Shown piece by piece: positions 32,927 through 42,389 of a stretch of 64,000 bases of DNA. The number at the start of each line of letters is the position of its first letter. Positions within the stretch are counted from its first letter, which is position 1. Under the pieces are notes generated by a model that was given only the letters and a program-made list of their open reading frames with translations, did not search any database and was not told the origin of the DNA. The position numbers and the translations under genes are program-made. Origin of the DNA: Paenisporosarcina indica (GTDB lineage Bacteria; Bacillota; Bacilli; Bacillales_A; Planococcaceae); assembly GCF_001939075.1 (NCBI RefSeq), contig NZ_MPTA01000002.1, positions 744,001-808,000 of the forward strand, written 5' to 3'.

Positions 32927-33814
32927 ATGAAGAAACTTTTATTGATAAGTACAGCCGTTTTTCTATTGTCAGGTTGTGGCAATGGTGACTTTGACACATT
33001 GATGGAACAAGGAACGAAAGCGTTACAGGTTGGAGATTTTACGAAAGCTCAGAATTCTTTTGAGCTTGCCTTAGAACAGAAACCGAAAGATCCAGAGGCA
33101 CTTGCAGCCTACGAACAATTGACGGCACTCACTCACGTAGAAACAAACATGGATTTGGCCGATTGGGATGATGCACTAACAGAAATCAACAAGTTACTAG
33201 AGGATCAAGACCTTGCAAGCACTCTTAAAACACAGTTCGAAGTGTATAAAGAAACTGCTTTGGAAAATAAGGAAGAGAAACAAACTGTAACTGCACCTGC
33301 AAAGAGGAAAGAAGTGGAATCAACTAACACCGAAAAAGAACCTGCAGCAACGAAAATTGAAAAAGAACCTGCAGCAACGAAAGTTGAAAGTGCAGTAGCA
33401 CCCGCTAAAACAAAAAGTGCTCCTGCTCCAGTTAAAACTGAAAAAGCACCAACTAGTACAAAAAATGAATACCTACTCTACCTTGATAGTATTGAAAAAG
33501 GACTCAGCGATCTAGATCCTTTATACAAGAGTGGGACTACAGTTGATTTAGTAGAAGCAGAATCTGAAGCTTATAAAAGATGGGATGCCGCATTAAATAA
33601 AGTGTATGGCGAACTAAAGAAACAGCTATCTGACAAAGACATGACCAAATTACGTGAAGAACAACGTCAGTGGATCGAATTCAGAGACAAAAAAGCAAAA
33701 GAAGATGCAGCCGAGTATGAAGGTGGTTCATTCCAAAATGTCCAATATGCGAGTACACTCCAACAACTCACAAAAGAAAGATCTTATGACTTAGTGAACA
33801 CCTATATGAAGTGA
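32927..33814 (+). CDS. lipoprotein with TPR-like region and LprI (DUF1311) domain
   Basis: A 295-residue lipoprotein; the lipobox is 'LLSGC' (Cys17). Residues about 25-75 resemble one or two TPR helices pairs ('GTKALQVGDFTKAQNSFELA'). A Lys/Glu/Ala/Pro/Thr linker (about 125-180) contains two copies of 'EKEPAATK'. The C-terminal 110 residues match LprI/DUF1311: 'RWDAALNKVYGELKKQLS', 'REEQRQWIEFRD' and 'YASTLQQLTKERSYDL'. LprI domains are reported to inhibit lysozyme. A protective role at the cell surface is a reasonable guess. AGGAGG precedes the ATG. Confidence 0.85.
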   Translation: MKKLLLISTAVFLLSGCGNGDFDTLMEQGTKALQVGDFTKAQNSFELALEQKPKDPEALAAYEQLTALTHVETNMDLADWDDALTEINKLLEDQDLASTLKTQFEVYKETALENKEEKQTVTAPAKRKEVESTNTEKEPAATKIEKEPAATKVESAVAPAKTKSAPAPVKTEKAPTSTKNEYLLYLDSIEKGLSDLDPLYKSGTTVDLVEAESEAYKRWDAALNKVYGELKKQLSDKDMTKLREEQRQWIEFRDKKAKEDAAEYEGGSFQNVQYASTLQQLTKERSYDLVNTYMK

Positions 33815-33826
33815 TACATCCATGAA

Positions 33827-33873
33827 ACAAGCCATTCTGAGCAACTTGTCGTTGCTCGGGGTGGCTCTTGTTC
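33827..33873 (+). terminator. terminator between the LprI lipoprotein and lutC
   Basis: A long imperfect stem, AGCCA...GAGCAAC pairing with GTTGCTC...TGGCT, ending in CTTGTT; it lies between convergent genes and probably serves both. Confidence 0.7.
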
Positions 33874-33887
33874 CATATTAGCCCTGC

Positions 33888-34571
33888 TTATTCATCTTCA
33901 ACTAAGACGTAAATGGTCTCAAGCGGACCATGTACACCTACTACAAGAACAAATTCGATATCAGCGGAGTTGCTGGGACCCGTGATGAAATTTACGCATG
34001 TAGGAAACGAGTCAGCCCTGTTTACCCGTCCATTAATTATTTCCATGGCTTCTTTCAACCGAGGAACAATTCTTGATTTTGGAATGATCACTACATGTAC
34101 TTCGGGCAATAAACTTACTGAACGTCCTTTATTTTGTTCATTCATCAAAACGACTGTACCTGATTCAGCAAGTGCTATATCACAATATGTAATTCCGATT
34201 CGTGATTGGGCTGCAGTTATTACATTTTGATTGCCATCTTGAGGTGTCCATTGTACCGTTCGTTTTGACGTCCAGTTTTCCAGTTTTTCATTATCGGTCT
34301 GGATGGAGGATAAAATTTGGTCCTTCGCCACGTTTTCACAGATGGACTCAAGTACCTCCGTTAGATTTTCTGTGTTCGTCCTGATCGTCTCGGCATGAAT
34401 CGTCCTGGCATTTCCGATAAATACATCTTCGATTGATTCTTTTTCAAGCAGATTATATATACTCGAGATCGGCTTCACCTTGTTCTCCCGTTTGGCGGGT
34501 ACTCCTTCTTGAACTCGATCGGCAAATCTCGATAAAAAGTGTTCCCGGTTTTGCACATTACCTTTCTTCAT
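33888..34571 (-). CDS. lutC: L-lactate utilisation protein LutC
   Basis: A 227-residue LUD-domain protein. The ATG at 34571 is preferred since the protein then opens '[13 protein letters not shown]' like B. subtilis LutC; the frame extends six codons further upstream. The LUD domain covers most of the chain, with '[17 protein letters not shown]' and 'INGRVNR'. LutC, LutB and LutA together oxidise L-lactate to pyruvate in the cytoplasm. Its start overlaps the end of lutB by 14 nt, so it is translationally coupled. The last gene of the catabolic cluster. Confidence 0.93.
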   Translation of the reverse strand: MKKGNVQNREHFLSRFADRVQEGVPAKRENKVKPISSIYNLLEKESIEDVFIGNARTIHAETIRTNTENLTEVLESICENVAKDQILSSIQTDNEKLENWTSKRTVQWTPQDGNQNVITAAQSRIGITYCDIALAESGTVVLMNEQNKGRSVSLLPEVHVVIIPKSRIVPRLKEAMEIINGRVNRADSFPTCVNFITGPSNSADIEFVLVVGVHGPLETIYVLVEDE

Positions 34572-35997
34572 GTTTTTTCTCGCTTTCATGCTTGCTCATC
34601 CAGTCTCTGAAGCGGCTCGTTTTAAGCGTTGGAAACTCTTTACTGTTGGTCCATTCCTTCATCATGCCGGGACCATTTGAAATTGTTTCCTTGTTTCGTA
34701 GGAGCATCTTGAGGCTGACAGAAGCAATTTTTGTTCCGCTTTCGTAAAGCCCACCTGATGAAGCCCCAAAACCAAACGCTTTCATGAGGAGTTTTTCGCT
34801 AATCGGGGCACGCCCTCCCTGCTCCACGATTTCTTGACGATGCTTGAGCAGTAAATCATGCAAAGGGATTTTCACTGGACACACATCCGTGCACGCACCA
34901 CAAAGAGTGGAGGCATAGGGTAAATCTTTATGATCGTCGTAGCCGTCTAGTAATGGCGTCAATACCGCCCCTACTGGACCTTGATAGATCGATCCATATG
35001 AATGTCCCCCAATGTGACGATACACTGGACATACATTCAAGCAAGCACCGCAACGAATGCAATTTAAGATATCCTGAAACTCAGTTCCCAGGATTTTCGA
35101 TCTTCCATTATCCACGATGACCACATGTAAATCCTCGGGTCCATCTACTTCCTCTTCCGCTTTAGGGCCATTCAATAAGGTGACATAGCTTGAAATTGGT
35201 TGGCCAACCGCAGCACGAGTCAACAAACTGACCATAATATCCAGATCTTCAAGGGAAGGAACGAGCCTTTCCATTCCCATTACGGTAATCTGTGTTTTGG
35301 GAATGGTCGTGACCATTCTGGCATTTCCTTCATTCGTCACGATGCAAATCGTTCCCGTTTCAGCAACAGCAAAATTGCATCCAGTGATGCCAATCTCGGC
35401 ACCCAGGAATTTCTCGCGCAGCATTTTCCGTGCATGCTTTGCCAATTCACCCGGATCCTCGGTTTTGTCATATCCTAACTTTTCGACAAAAAGATCCCGG
35501 ATCTGTTCTTTCTTTTTATGGAGTGCCGGTGCCACAATATGTGAGGGGGGATCATGGTCATCCACCTGCAAAATATATTCGCCTAAATCCGTTTCCACGA
35601 CCTCGCATCCGATTTCCTCAAGTGCTGTGTTCAATCCAATTTCTTCTGTTACCATGGACTTCGACTTCACTACTTTTGTGGCGTTTTTATTCCGTACGAC
35701 TTCTTTAATATAGTTTCTCGCGTCCTCGTCCGTTTCCGCAAAATACACATGACCACCTTTTGCTGATATTTGCTCACTCAGCATGCTTAAATAATGGACC
35801 AGGTTATCAATGGTATGCTTTCTGATTTCGCTACCCGCTGTTCTCCAACTTTCCCAATCACCCAACTTGTCGGTAGACGTCAAACGCCGATTTCCTAAAC
35901 TATCTTGAGCACCAGATACCGCTTTACGCATGAAATCATTTTTCATTTCATCCGTCACACGGTCCTTGAACTTGCCTTCCTTAATCTTGATTGACAT
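34558..35997 (-). CDS. lutB: L-lactate utilisation iron-sulfur protein LutB
   Basis: A 479-residue protein. An N-terminal LUD-type domain (about 60-290) carries '[15 protein letters not shown]'. Two 4Fe-4S clusters follow: '[12 protein letters not shown]' and 'CGACTDVCP', each completed by a nearby Cys-Pro. The length fits LutB. It transfers electrons in L-lactate oxidation with LutA and LutC. GGGGGTG is 6 nt before the ATG and overlaps the end of lutA, so the three genes are tightly linked. Confidence 0.95.
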   Translation of the reverse strand: MSIKIKEGKFKDRVTDEMKNDFMRKAVSGAQDSLGNRRLTSTDKLGDWESWRTAGSEIRKHTIDNLVHYLSMLSEQISAKGGHVYFAETDEDARNYIKEVVRNKNATKVVKSKSMVTEEIGLNTALEEIGCEVVETDLGEYILQVDDHDPPSHIVAPALHKKKEQIRDLFVEKLGYDKTEDPGELAKHARKMLREKFLGAEIGITGCNFAVAETGTICIVTNEGNARMVTTIPKTQITVMGMERLVPSLEDLDIMVSLLTRAAVGQPISSYVTLLNGPKAEEEVDGPEDLHVVIVDNGRSKILGTEFQDILNCIRCGACLNVCPVYRHIGGHSYGSIYQGPVGAVLTPLLDGYDDHKDLPYASTLCGACTDVCPVKIPLHDLLLKHRQEIVEQGGRAPISEKLLMKAFGFGASSGGLYESGTKIASVSLKMLLRNKETISNGPGMMKEWTNSKEFPTLKTSRFRDWMSKHESEKKHEER

Positions 35998-36000
35998 GGA

Positions 36001-36726
36001 TTACACCCCCATTCCCCTGTTCAATACCTCAGCAATATGTAAGACTTCCACATCTTGTTTTTCCCGCTTCAAACGTCCACCGATATTCATTAAGCACCCG
36101 CAGTCCGCACCAATAACATAGTCAACATCGGCTTCTTGAATGGACCTTGTCTTCTCTTGTACCATTTCTGCTGAGATATCTCCCATTTTCACGGAAAAAG
36201 TCCCGCCAAATCCGCAACAATTTTGAGCATTGGCTAATGGTTTCATTTCTAATTTTTCAACATTGGATAATAGTAGTTTTGGTTCTTCCTTGACTCCTAA
36301 CAGCCTTGTCATATGGCAAGACGTGTGGAATACCGCTTTCCCTTGTAAAGTAGACGGAATGGAGTCAATCCCTAGGACATTGACAATGAAATCGGTCAGT
36401 TCATATGTTTTAACACTTAACGCCTTTGAACGAGCTGCCCATTTTTCATCATCAGCGAAGATATGGCCGTATTCCCGTAGCATTAGCGCACAAGAACCTG
36501 ACGGAGTGACAACATATTCTGCATCATCAAACGTTTTAATCAACTGTTTCATCGCAGTTTTCGCATCTTTTTTGTATCCACTATTATAGGCGGGTTGACC
36601 GCAACAAATTTGTCCTTTCGGGTAATCAACCTCACACCCCAATTTTTCAAGGAGTTCCACCGTTGAAATTCCTACATTTGAATAAAAAAGGTCAACAAGG
36701 CAAGTTGAGAATAGAGTGACGCGCAT
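36001..36726 (-). CDS. lutA: L-lactate utilisation protein LutA (CCG-domain)
   Basis: A 241-residue protein with the ATG at 36726 directed by GGAGGAG; the longer frame to 36759 lies upstream of that site. Two CCG domains are present: '[13 protein letters not shown]' and '[12 protein letters not shown]', with additional Cys in 'FSTCLVD' and 'HTSCHMTR'. These bind an Fe-S cluster or heterodisulfide-reductase-type cofactor. LutA is the first gene of lutABC. A 370-nt spacer with repeats separates it from the upstream dehydratase gene, so it may have its own promoter as well as read-through. Confidence 0.95.
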   Translation of the reverse strand: MRVTLFSTCLVDLFYSNVGISTVELLEKLGCEVDYPKGQICCGQPAYNSGYKKDAKTAMKQLIKTFDDAEYVVTPSGSCALMLREYGHIFADDEKWAARSKALSVKTYELTDFIVNVLGIDSIPSTLQGKAVFHTSCHMTRLLGVKEEPKLLLSNVEKLEMKPLANAQNCCGFGGTFSVKMGDISAEMVQEKTRSIQEADVDYVIGADCGCLMNIGGRLKREKQDVEVLHIAEVLNRGMGV

Positions 36727-36747
36727 GATTTCTCCTCCATTTCTATT

Positions 36748-36862
36748 AGAAAAGCGCAAAGCGCCACTCTAGCCCGACGCCGGCGCTGGAAAGATGAAAG
36801 ACGGGAATTCCGCCTTTCTGACCCCATAAAGAGGACCGCGGGCTGGCGCTTGGAGCTAGACT
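36748..36862. repeat. GC-rich dispersed repeat with inverted GCGC/GGCGCT elements
   Basis: A block much richer in GC than its surroundings, with repeated 'GCGC', 'GGCGCTGGA' and 'GGCGCTTGGAGCTAGAC' pieces that can pair. It resembles intergenic repeats seen in many bacilli, and lies right behind the lutA start. Confidence 0.6.
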
Positions 36863-36933
36863 TATTAACACCGGAAATTATGTACTTTCTTGTCTAATAG
36901 GAAAAGTCGCAACATAAGCGGTTCTCTATCAGA

Positions 36934-37137
36934 CAAGTAAATTAGGTAAATAAGTTGATCTGAAATAATGCCCATAACTATCTTCAAGACAAGAATAGCA
37001 CGAAAATTAAGAATGCTATTACGATATACTATCACTATTATTTAATAATTCAAACAATAAATTTTTGCAATCTACTGCTATATTTCTACCGGGTTACTTA
37101 CCACTCTCATTCAAGTAAACTTGGTAAATAAGTTGAT
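36934..37137. repeat. 26-bp direct repeats flanking a 152-bp spacer
   Basis: CAAGTAAA...GGTAAATAAGTTGAT occurs at 36934-36959 and 37112-37137 with 24 of 26 identical. On the minus strand both copies read 'STYLPxLL' then a stop within one or two codons, as if two tails of one membrane-protein gene were left by deletion or duplication. Confidence 0.7.
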
Positions 37138-37238
37138 AAGAATGGAATGTATGCCACGAATAGAATGACTACCAAGATCATGGCCATAAATGTTTTATGG
37201 GTTCGTTGATCTTGGCTTTGACAATGTCCCTTTTTCAT
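37107..37238 (-). CDS. short membrane peptide, possible relic of a TRAP permease tail
   Basis: A 43-residue frame with one hydrophobic helix, 'FMAMILVVILFVAYIPFLST' and then 'YLPSLLE'. The ending resembles the last helix of TRAP transporter large permeases (DctM). It lies 19 nt after the dehydratase gene and has only a weak binding site. It may be a deletion remnant of a permease gene that once sat in this operon, or a genuine small membrane protein. Confidence 0.35.
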   Translation of the reverse strand: MKKGHCQSQDQRTHKTFMAMILVVILFVAYIPFLSTYLPSLLE

Positions 37239-37257
37239 TCGCCCAACCACTTTGGTT

Positions 37258-38451
37258 TTATAATGCTTGACCTTTTTCCACTTTTACCAGTCCTGCATCG
37301 TAATTGAGTTCTGCACCAAAGCCTGGTGCATCACCCACTTTTAACCGGCCATTTACGGGGATAGGCTCATTTTTCAGAAGAGGCTCAAATTGTGGGACAA
37401 CCGATGCTGCATCAGGACTCATCACCAAGTATTCAGTGAAAGGACTATTTACTTTCGTTACCACATAGTGGTGGCTATATACACCACTGCCATGAGGCAC
37501 GACCATTTTCCCGTAGCTATCAGCTAGATTCCCAATCTTGATTAATTCTGTTAAACCGCCACACCAACCAACGTCCGGTTGAATAATATCAACATCACAA
37601 AATTCAAGAAGCATCTTGAATCCGTATCTAGTTGCTTCATGTTCTCCTGTTGTCACCATCATTGAATTTCCCGCACGTTTTTTTAAATCACGGTAGCTCC
37701 AATAATCATCCGGATTAAAGCACTCTTCAATCCATTTAAATCCTAATTCTTCAGACTTACTCATTAGCTTTTGTGCATACGGTAGATCGAGGCTCATCCA
37801 ACAATCCCACATTAGCCAAAAATCATCCCCGACCTTGTTTCGCATATCACTAGCAAACTCTATATTCTTTCGTAATCCTTCTTCGCCGTCAGCTGGGCCA
37901 TATTTCAGTGGAATTTTCCCACCAATGAAGCCCATTTCTTTTGCCAAGTCTGGACGTGGTCCCGTTGCATAAAATTGAAGCTCATCCCTTACTTTTCCAC
38001 CAATCATTGCGTAAACCGGTTCTTCTCTGAGCTTTCCTAATAAGTCCCAAAGTGCCAAGTCCACTGCGGAAATTGCGTTCAGGACGATCCCTTTTCTTCC
38101 ATAGTAAAGGGATGCACGATACATTTGATCCCACATGATTTCAATGTTCTCAACCGCTTGCCCCACAATGAATCGATCTAAATGATTTTTGATCAGCCAA
38201 GCAGCTGGATAGCCCCCAGTAGAAATCCCAAATCCAATCGTGCCATCATCAGCTTCAACTTCTACCACAATGGATTTCAGTGCATTAATCCCAAAGCTTG
38301 TTCTCGTTTCTTTATACTCCGGGTAAATACTCATTGGAGTCGCAATTTGTTGTACAATCCAGTGTTCTGTTCCTTGGTCGTGATAATCTGCTCCTCCGCC
38401 TTCAACTACATATGCACGGATGTCTTTTATTTTTTTGCCGAGTATGCCCAC
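37258..38451 (-). CDS. rhmD: L-rhamnonate dehydratase-like enolase-superfamily enzyme
   Basis: A 397-residue mandelate-racemase-type protein closely resembling E. coli RhmD over its length: 'GGADYHDQGTEHWIVQQIAT', 'FYATGPRPDLAKEMGFIGGK', 'QPDVGWCGGLTEL' and 'VPHGSGVYSHH'. Metal ligands are Asp216, Glu242 and Glu270; His320 is the likely catalytic base/acid with Asp293. It should dehydrate L-rhamnonate (or a related 6-deoxy-sugar acid) to 2-keto-3-deoxy-L-rhamnonate. GTG start behind AAAGGAG. It follows the alcohol dehydrogenase by 13 nt. L-fuconate or L-lyxonate as substrate cannot be excluded. Confidence 0.88.
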   Translation of the reverse strand: MGILGKKIKDIRAYVVEGGGADYHDQGTEHWIVQQIATPMSIYPEYKETRTSFGINALKSIVVEVEADDGTIGFGISTGGYPAAWLIKNHLDRFIVGQAVENIEIMWDQMYRASLYYGRKGIVLNAISAVDLALWDLLGKLREEPVYAMIGGKVRDELQFYATGPRPDLAKEMGFIGGKIPLKYGPADGEEGLRKNIEFASDMRNKVGDDFWLMWDCWMSLDLPYAQKLMSKSEELGFKWIEECFNPDDYWSYRDLKKRAGNSMMVTTGEHEATRYGFKMLLEFCDVDIIQPDVGWCGGLTELIKIGNLADSYGKMVVPHGSGVYSHHYVVTKVNSPFTEYLVMSPDAASVVPQFEPLLKNEPIPVNGRLKVGDAPGFGAELNYDAGLVKVEKGQAL

Positions 38452-38464
38452 AATACTCTCTCCT

Positions 38465-39484
38465 TTACACCGTCATAAATATTTTACTGTTTATCACACG
38501 GTTATTAATCAGGTCTTGGAATGCGCCATCGCCTTCCTCCAATGTACGGATTTCAGACCATACGTCATGTTTGATTTTTCCGGATTTCAGCACTTCAAGA
38601 GCTTCATAGAAATCCTGTTTTGTATAACAGAAAGATGCAAGGAACGTGATTTCTGAACGAATCTGTACGTTTACAGGAATCGGGGTTTCATCTACGCCAA
38701 GACCAATATTCATAATCGTTCCGCCGTAATTAATTATTTCAATTGCCTGCAGTCTTGTTGGAACAAAACCTGCTGCATCAATGATGACATCAACACCACG
38801 CTCGCCCACGATTTCAGCAAGCTTATTTTTCAAATCTGGATCATTGGACAATAGAGCGTGTTCAATGCCTGAATTTCTCACCGTTTCTAAACGTTTTTCA
38901 TTGATATCAAAAATAATTACATTTGATGCACCCATCATTTGTGCAACCAATGCACTTAAAAGACCGATTGCTCCTGCCCCGTAAACGACAACGTTGGCAA
39001 AAGGATTTGCTGCCATGGCCCGTTTAGTTGCGCGCAAACTACAAGCAAGAGGTTCAGTTAATGACGCTGTTATAAAATCGAGAGAGTCTGGGATTGGCCA
39101 GATACAGCTTGCTGGTACAGCCACATATTCCGCAAACCCACCTGGTCGATGGATCCCAATAATTTGACGTGTTTCACATAAGTTTTCATATCCTTTTCGG
39201 CAACTACCACATTTCCCACAACTGATGAGGGGATTCACTACAACGCGGTCATTCATAGCGATATGTTTAACAGCACTACCTACTTCAGCAATCGTCCCGG
39301 CAAACTCATGTCCCATAACAAGTGGAGGTACACGCAAACTATTATGACCTAAATAACCTTCAATCTCGGAACCGCATACGCCAGCAGCTTCCACTTTTAC
39401 CAAAACCTCATCACTCTTTACCGCAGGTTTTTCTATTTCTTGCATCTCCATTACTTGTGCTTTTGTCCATAATAAAGTTTTCAT
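38465..39484 (-). CDS. zinc-dependent alcohol dehydrogenase (MDR)
   Basis: A 339-residue medium-chain dehydrogenase. Catalytic zinc ligands are Cys37 and His59-Glu60; the structural zinc site is Cys89, Cys92, Cys95 and Cys103 ('CGKCGSCRKGYENLC'). The NAD-binding motif 'GAGAIG' is near 169 and 'FDINEKR' suggests NAD. In this cluster it most likely oxidises C4 of 2-keto-3-deoxy-L-rhamnonate (or fuconate) to the 2,4-diketo acid, as MDR enzymes do in some bacterial 6-deoxysugar routes. Spacing to both neighbours is under 20 nt. The exact substrate is inference. Confidence 0.9.
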   Translation of the reverse strand: MKTLLWTKAQVMEMQEIEKPAVKSDEVLVKVEAAGVCGSEIEGYLGHNSLRVPPLVMGHEFAGTIAEVGSAVKHIAMNDRVVVNPLISCGKCGSCRKGYENLCETRQIIGIHRPGGFAEYVAVPASCIWPIPDSLDFITASLTEPLACSLRATKRAMAANPFANVVVYGAGAIGLLSALVAQMMGASNVIIFDINEKRLETVRNSGIEHALLSNDPDLKNKLAEIVGERGVDVIIDAAGFVPTRLQAIEIINYGGTIMNIGLGVDETPIPVNVQIRSEITFLASFCYTKQDFYEALEVLKSGKIKHDVWSEIRTLEEGDGAFQDLINNRVINSKIFMTV

Positions 39485-39500
39485 TTAAGCCCTCCTAAGT

Positions 39501-40385
39501 TTAAGAAATCGGATTTTCTAATACGCCTATTTTTTCAATTTCAATTTTGCATACGTCACCTTTTCCTAAGAAAACAGGTGGCTTACGGAATACGCCAACT
39601 CCGTGCGGCGTACCAGTCGCGATGATATCACCAGGTTCAAAAGTAAACCCTTTTGATAAATATGAAATGAGGTAAGGGATATCAAAAATCAGGTGTTTCG
39701 TATTCGAATCTTGTAAGTACTCGCCGTTCAGTTGTAGCTTGATATCCAGTTTATTCGGATCAGCAATCTCGTCTGCCGTTACAATCACTGGACCGAGCGG
39801 AGCAAATGTATCATAAGATTTCCCCCTTACCCATTGAACGTCTGCAAATTGCACATCCCGCGCACTTACATCATTCATGATCGTATAACCAAATACATAC
39901 TCCATGGCTTCGCTTTCGGCGATATCTTTACCACTTTTCCCGACTACGACAACTAGCTCGGCTTCATAATCAACCTGTGAAGATTCTTGTGGCAATACCA
40001 CCTGTTCATCGGGTCCTACAATGCAACTTGCCCATTTAGAGAAAATCAACGGATTTTTGGGTGGTTCCACATTTTGTTCGATACAGTGATCCATATAGTT
40101 ATTGCCTACGCATACTACTTTGCCTGGGTTATCAATAGGTGCCAGTGTTTTAACTTCATCCTTTTTATACACATACTCTTGTGAGACATCTCTGGAATTC
40201 ACACTTTCAACGAGTGGTTGGAACTCACTCCAATTTTTAATCAGATCCAGCATGTTGTCCGTAATTTTCAACGAGTTATTTTTGTTAAATTCTCCATTTG
40301 AATACGCCTTCAAATTTATGATTGATTCCTCTGTTTCAATTCCAATAAATTTTTCTCCATTTTTTTCATAACGTCCGATTCTCAA
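39501..40385 (-). CDS. fumarylacetoacetate hydrolase-family enzyme (diketo-deoxy-sugar-acid hydrolase candidate)
   Basis: A 294-residue FAH-family protein. Family motifs are 'VCVGNNYMDH', 'DYEAELVVVVGK' (metal Glu), 'GYTIMNDVSARD', 'GKSYDTFAPLGP' and 'TGTPHGVG'. FAH enzymes cleave C-C bonds of 1,3-diketo acids with a divalent metal. Between a sugar-acid dehydratase, an alcohol dehydrogenase and lactate-oxidation genes, the likely reaction is cleavage of 2,4-diketo-3-deoxy-L-rhamnonate to pyruvate and L-lactate. The start overlaps the end of the IclR gene by 20 nt. Confidence 0.9.
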   Translation of the reverse strand: MRIGRYEKNGEKFIGIETEESIINLKAYSNGEFNKNNSLKITDNMLDLIKNWSEFQPLVESVNSRDVSQEYVYKKDEVKTLAPIDNPGKVVCVGNNYMDHCIEQNVEPPKNPLIFSKWASCIVGPDEQVVLPQESSQVDYEAELVVVVGKSGKDIAESEAMEYVFGYTIMNDVSARDVQFADVQWVRGKSYDTFAPLGPVIVTADEIADPNKLDIKLQLNGEYLQDSNTKHLIFDIPYLISYLSKGFTFEPGDIIATGTPHGVGVFRKPPVFLGKGDVCKIEIEKIGVLENPIS

Positions 40386-41163
40386 TTAAATCATCCTTTC
40401 TATCTCCGATATATCCTGCCAAGGCTGAGAGAGATTTTGCCAATCTACCAATCTCTTTCGTCGCAGAATCTTTCTTCACTTCCCAGTCCACTTCTAACAT
40501 GGTGAAACTTACAGCCGCCATAATATCGCCTTCATGATTGTAGATAGGACTTGCTACGCAGCAGAAGCCAACTGCTCCCTCCTGTATTTCGGTTGCAAAT
40601 CCATTTTCTCGATACTCATCAATTTTAGGTATCAATGTATTCAAGTTTTTGATTGTATTCGGCGCTTTCTTTTCAAACTTGACGTCTTTAAATAGTGTGT
40701 TGAGTTCATCGTGATTATATTTGGTCAATTGCACTTTCCCAATTGCAGATGCATAGGAAGGAAAGCGACTCCCAGGATCTGTAGCCAATCTTATTTTTGT
40801 CGTTGCATCTTTCCTTGCCAGGTAAATTACTTCATAACCTTCCAATATCCCCAATTGGATTGGTTCTTCAATTTTTTTCACAGATTCCTCAGATTCAATA
40901 AAAAATGACTCCAAAATATTAAATTGTTTGAAGTAAGCGGCACTTACAGATCCCAGGGAAGGACCCAGTCGATATGTATCGCCTTTTCCTTTAACGACCC
41001 ACCCTAACTTTTCCATTGTATTGAGCAATGAAAACATAGAACTTTTATTAATTGAAGTAGCTTCCACAAGATCGATCAGTCTTAAACTATTAGGATTTTG
41101 TGAAATCTGTCTGAGTATGAGATCTGACCGTTCTAAGGCTGGGACCCAATATTTTTCTTGCAT
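40366..41163 (-). CDS. IclR-family transcriptional regulator
   Basis: A 265-residue protein. The N-terminal winged helix (about 8-70) has 'LRLIDLVEATSINKSSMFSL' and 'YRLGPSLGSV'. The C-terminal effector domain (about 85-250) contains 'ATDPGSRFPSYASAIGKVQL' and 'EGAVGFCCVASPIYN', typical of IclR. It probably senses an intermediate of the sugar-acid pathway and controls the cluster; a double palindrome lies upstream of the first gene. Unusually it lies in the middle of the operon it likely regulates. Confidence 0.93.
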   Translation of the reverse strand: MQEKYWVPALERSDLILRQISQNPNSLRLIDLVEATSINKSSMFSLLNTMEKLGWVVKGKGDTYRLGPSLGSVSAAYFKQFNILESFFIESEESVKKIEEPIQLGILEGYEVIYLARKDATTKIRLATDPGSRFPSYASAIGKVQLTKYNHDELNTLFKDVKFEKKAPNTIKNLNTLIPKIDEYRENGFATEIQEGAVGFCCVASPIYNHEGDIMAAVSFTMLEVDWEVKKDSATKEIGRLAKSLSALAGYIGDRKDDLIENRTL

Positions 41164-41215
41164 TTTTATTCCTCCGAGCTTTTATACACTATCAATTTTT
41201 ACTAGATAATGATTT

Positions 41216-42196
41216 TCATTTAATTGCTGATTCCGAGTGCATTTCCTTTACTACGTTTTGCTTTTCCCCACTTAGTGCCAACACTAAATTTTGTGCTGCC
41301 AGCATTGCCATGTCTGAACGCATCTTAAGTGTTGCTGTTCCAATATGTGGAGTCATCACAACATTTTTCAATTTTGTTAAACCGCTAGAAGTGAGTGGTT
41401 CCTCATGGAATACATCAAGACCAGCAGCGTAAATCCCCCCACTCGCAAGGGTATGTATGAGCGCGTCCTCGTCAACCGTTTGCCCACGGGACACATTGAT
41501 GAAAATAGCTGTACTCTTCATTTGTTTGAACTCGTTTTCTCCGATGAAATTCACAGTCTCACCCGTTAATGGGATAAGAAGCACAATGACATCCGATTCT
41601 TGCAGAAGTTCATTTAGCGAACAAAAACGAGCTCCCAATGTTTGTTCACATTCAGTATCCCGGTTTCGATTGTGATAAAGGACATCCATATTAAACCCAT
41701 ATTTTCCGCGTCGTGCTACTTCTCGACCGATTCTACCCATGCCGATAATGCCCAACTTGGTCCCGTGAACATCGAGGCCAAAATTTTTACGATCATCACC
41801 TTGTTTCCAGCCTCCTTCTCTAATTTGCTGATCCATTTCGGGGATACGGCGAGCCGCGGACAAAATTAGACCAAATGTCAGATCAGCAACGCTGCCGTCA
41901 AGAATTCCTGGTGTATGTGTTCCAAGTACTCCCCGCTCCTTCATGGCAACAATATCAAAGTTGTTATAACCGACAGACATGTTACTTACAATCTTGAGGC
42001 GCGGAGCACTTAGTAGTAGCTCTTCGTTAATTTTTTCGCCTGATGTTAGTAATCCCTCAACGCTCTCCAATTTGTTCAAAAGCGAGTCCCGTGAAATGGG
42101 CACCTCACTCTCCCACTTTTCATATTCACAGTGTTGAGAAATATACTTTTCCACTTCTACGGGAATGATTTTTGATATAAAGATTTTTGGTCTCAT
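41216..42196 (-). CDS. D-isomer-specific 2-hydroxyacid dehydrogenase
   Basis: A 326-residue protein with the ATG at 42196 behind GGAGGA. Rossmann motif 'GIIGMGRIGREVARR', active-site region 'NVSRGQTVDEDAL', catalytic Glu-His pair with 'HIGTA' near the C-terminus, and the substrate-loop 'SVGYNNFD'. It resembles glyoxylate/hydroxypyruvate reductases and 2-ketogluconate reductases. In the cluster it may reduce or oxidise a 2-keto/2-hydroxy acid intermediate. Preference for NADPH is suggested by 'YHNRNRD' after the second strand. Confidence 0.92.
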   Translation of the reverse strand: MRPKIFISKIIPVEVEKYISQHCEYEKWESEVPISRDSLLNKLESVEGLLTSGEKINEELLLSAPRLKIVSNMSVGYNNFDIVAMKERGVLGTHTPGILDGSVADLTFGLILSAARRIPEMDQQIREGGWKQGDDRKNFGLDVHGTKLGIIGMGRIGREVARRGKYGFNMDVLYHNRNRDTECEQTLGARFCSLNELLQESDVIVLLIPLTGETVNFIGENEFKQMKSTAIFINVSRGQTVDEDALIHTLASGGIYAAGLDVFHEEPLTSSGLTKLKNVVMTPHIGTATLKMRSDMAMLAAQNLVLALSGEKQNVVKEMHSESAIK

Positions 42197-42355
42197 TTGG
42201 TCCTCCAAACTATTTTCTTCTTTTCTCTAGAACTCATGATTTTTTTAAACTACTCTTTTGTTTGTATCCCATTTCTTAATAAACGGGATATCCATGTAAT
42301 TATTTCAATTAGCATCTACGTTGCGTAACTTTGTCGTTTATAGAAGATATTTACA

Positions 42356-42383
42356 GTACGAGCTTCCAAAAGGAAACTCGTAC
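42356..42383 (-). terminator. hairpin between the TctC-like gene and the dehydrogenase gene
   Basis: GTACGAG(c)TTCC / GGAA(a)CTCGTAC stem with a 4-nt loop, no strong T-run. It may tune expression of the downstream genes relative to the binding protein. Confidence 0.5.
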
Positions 42384-42389
42384 TCTTTA

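Noticed and set aside
35297-35713. Antisense 138-codon frame in lutB
   Set aside because: Shadow of an unmistakable LutB coding region.
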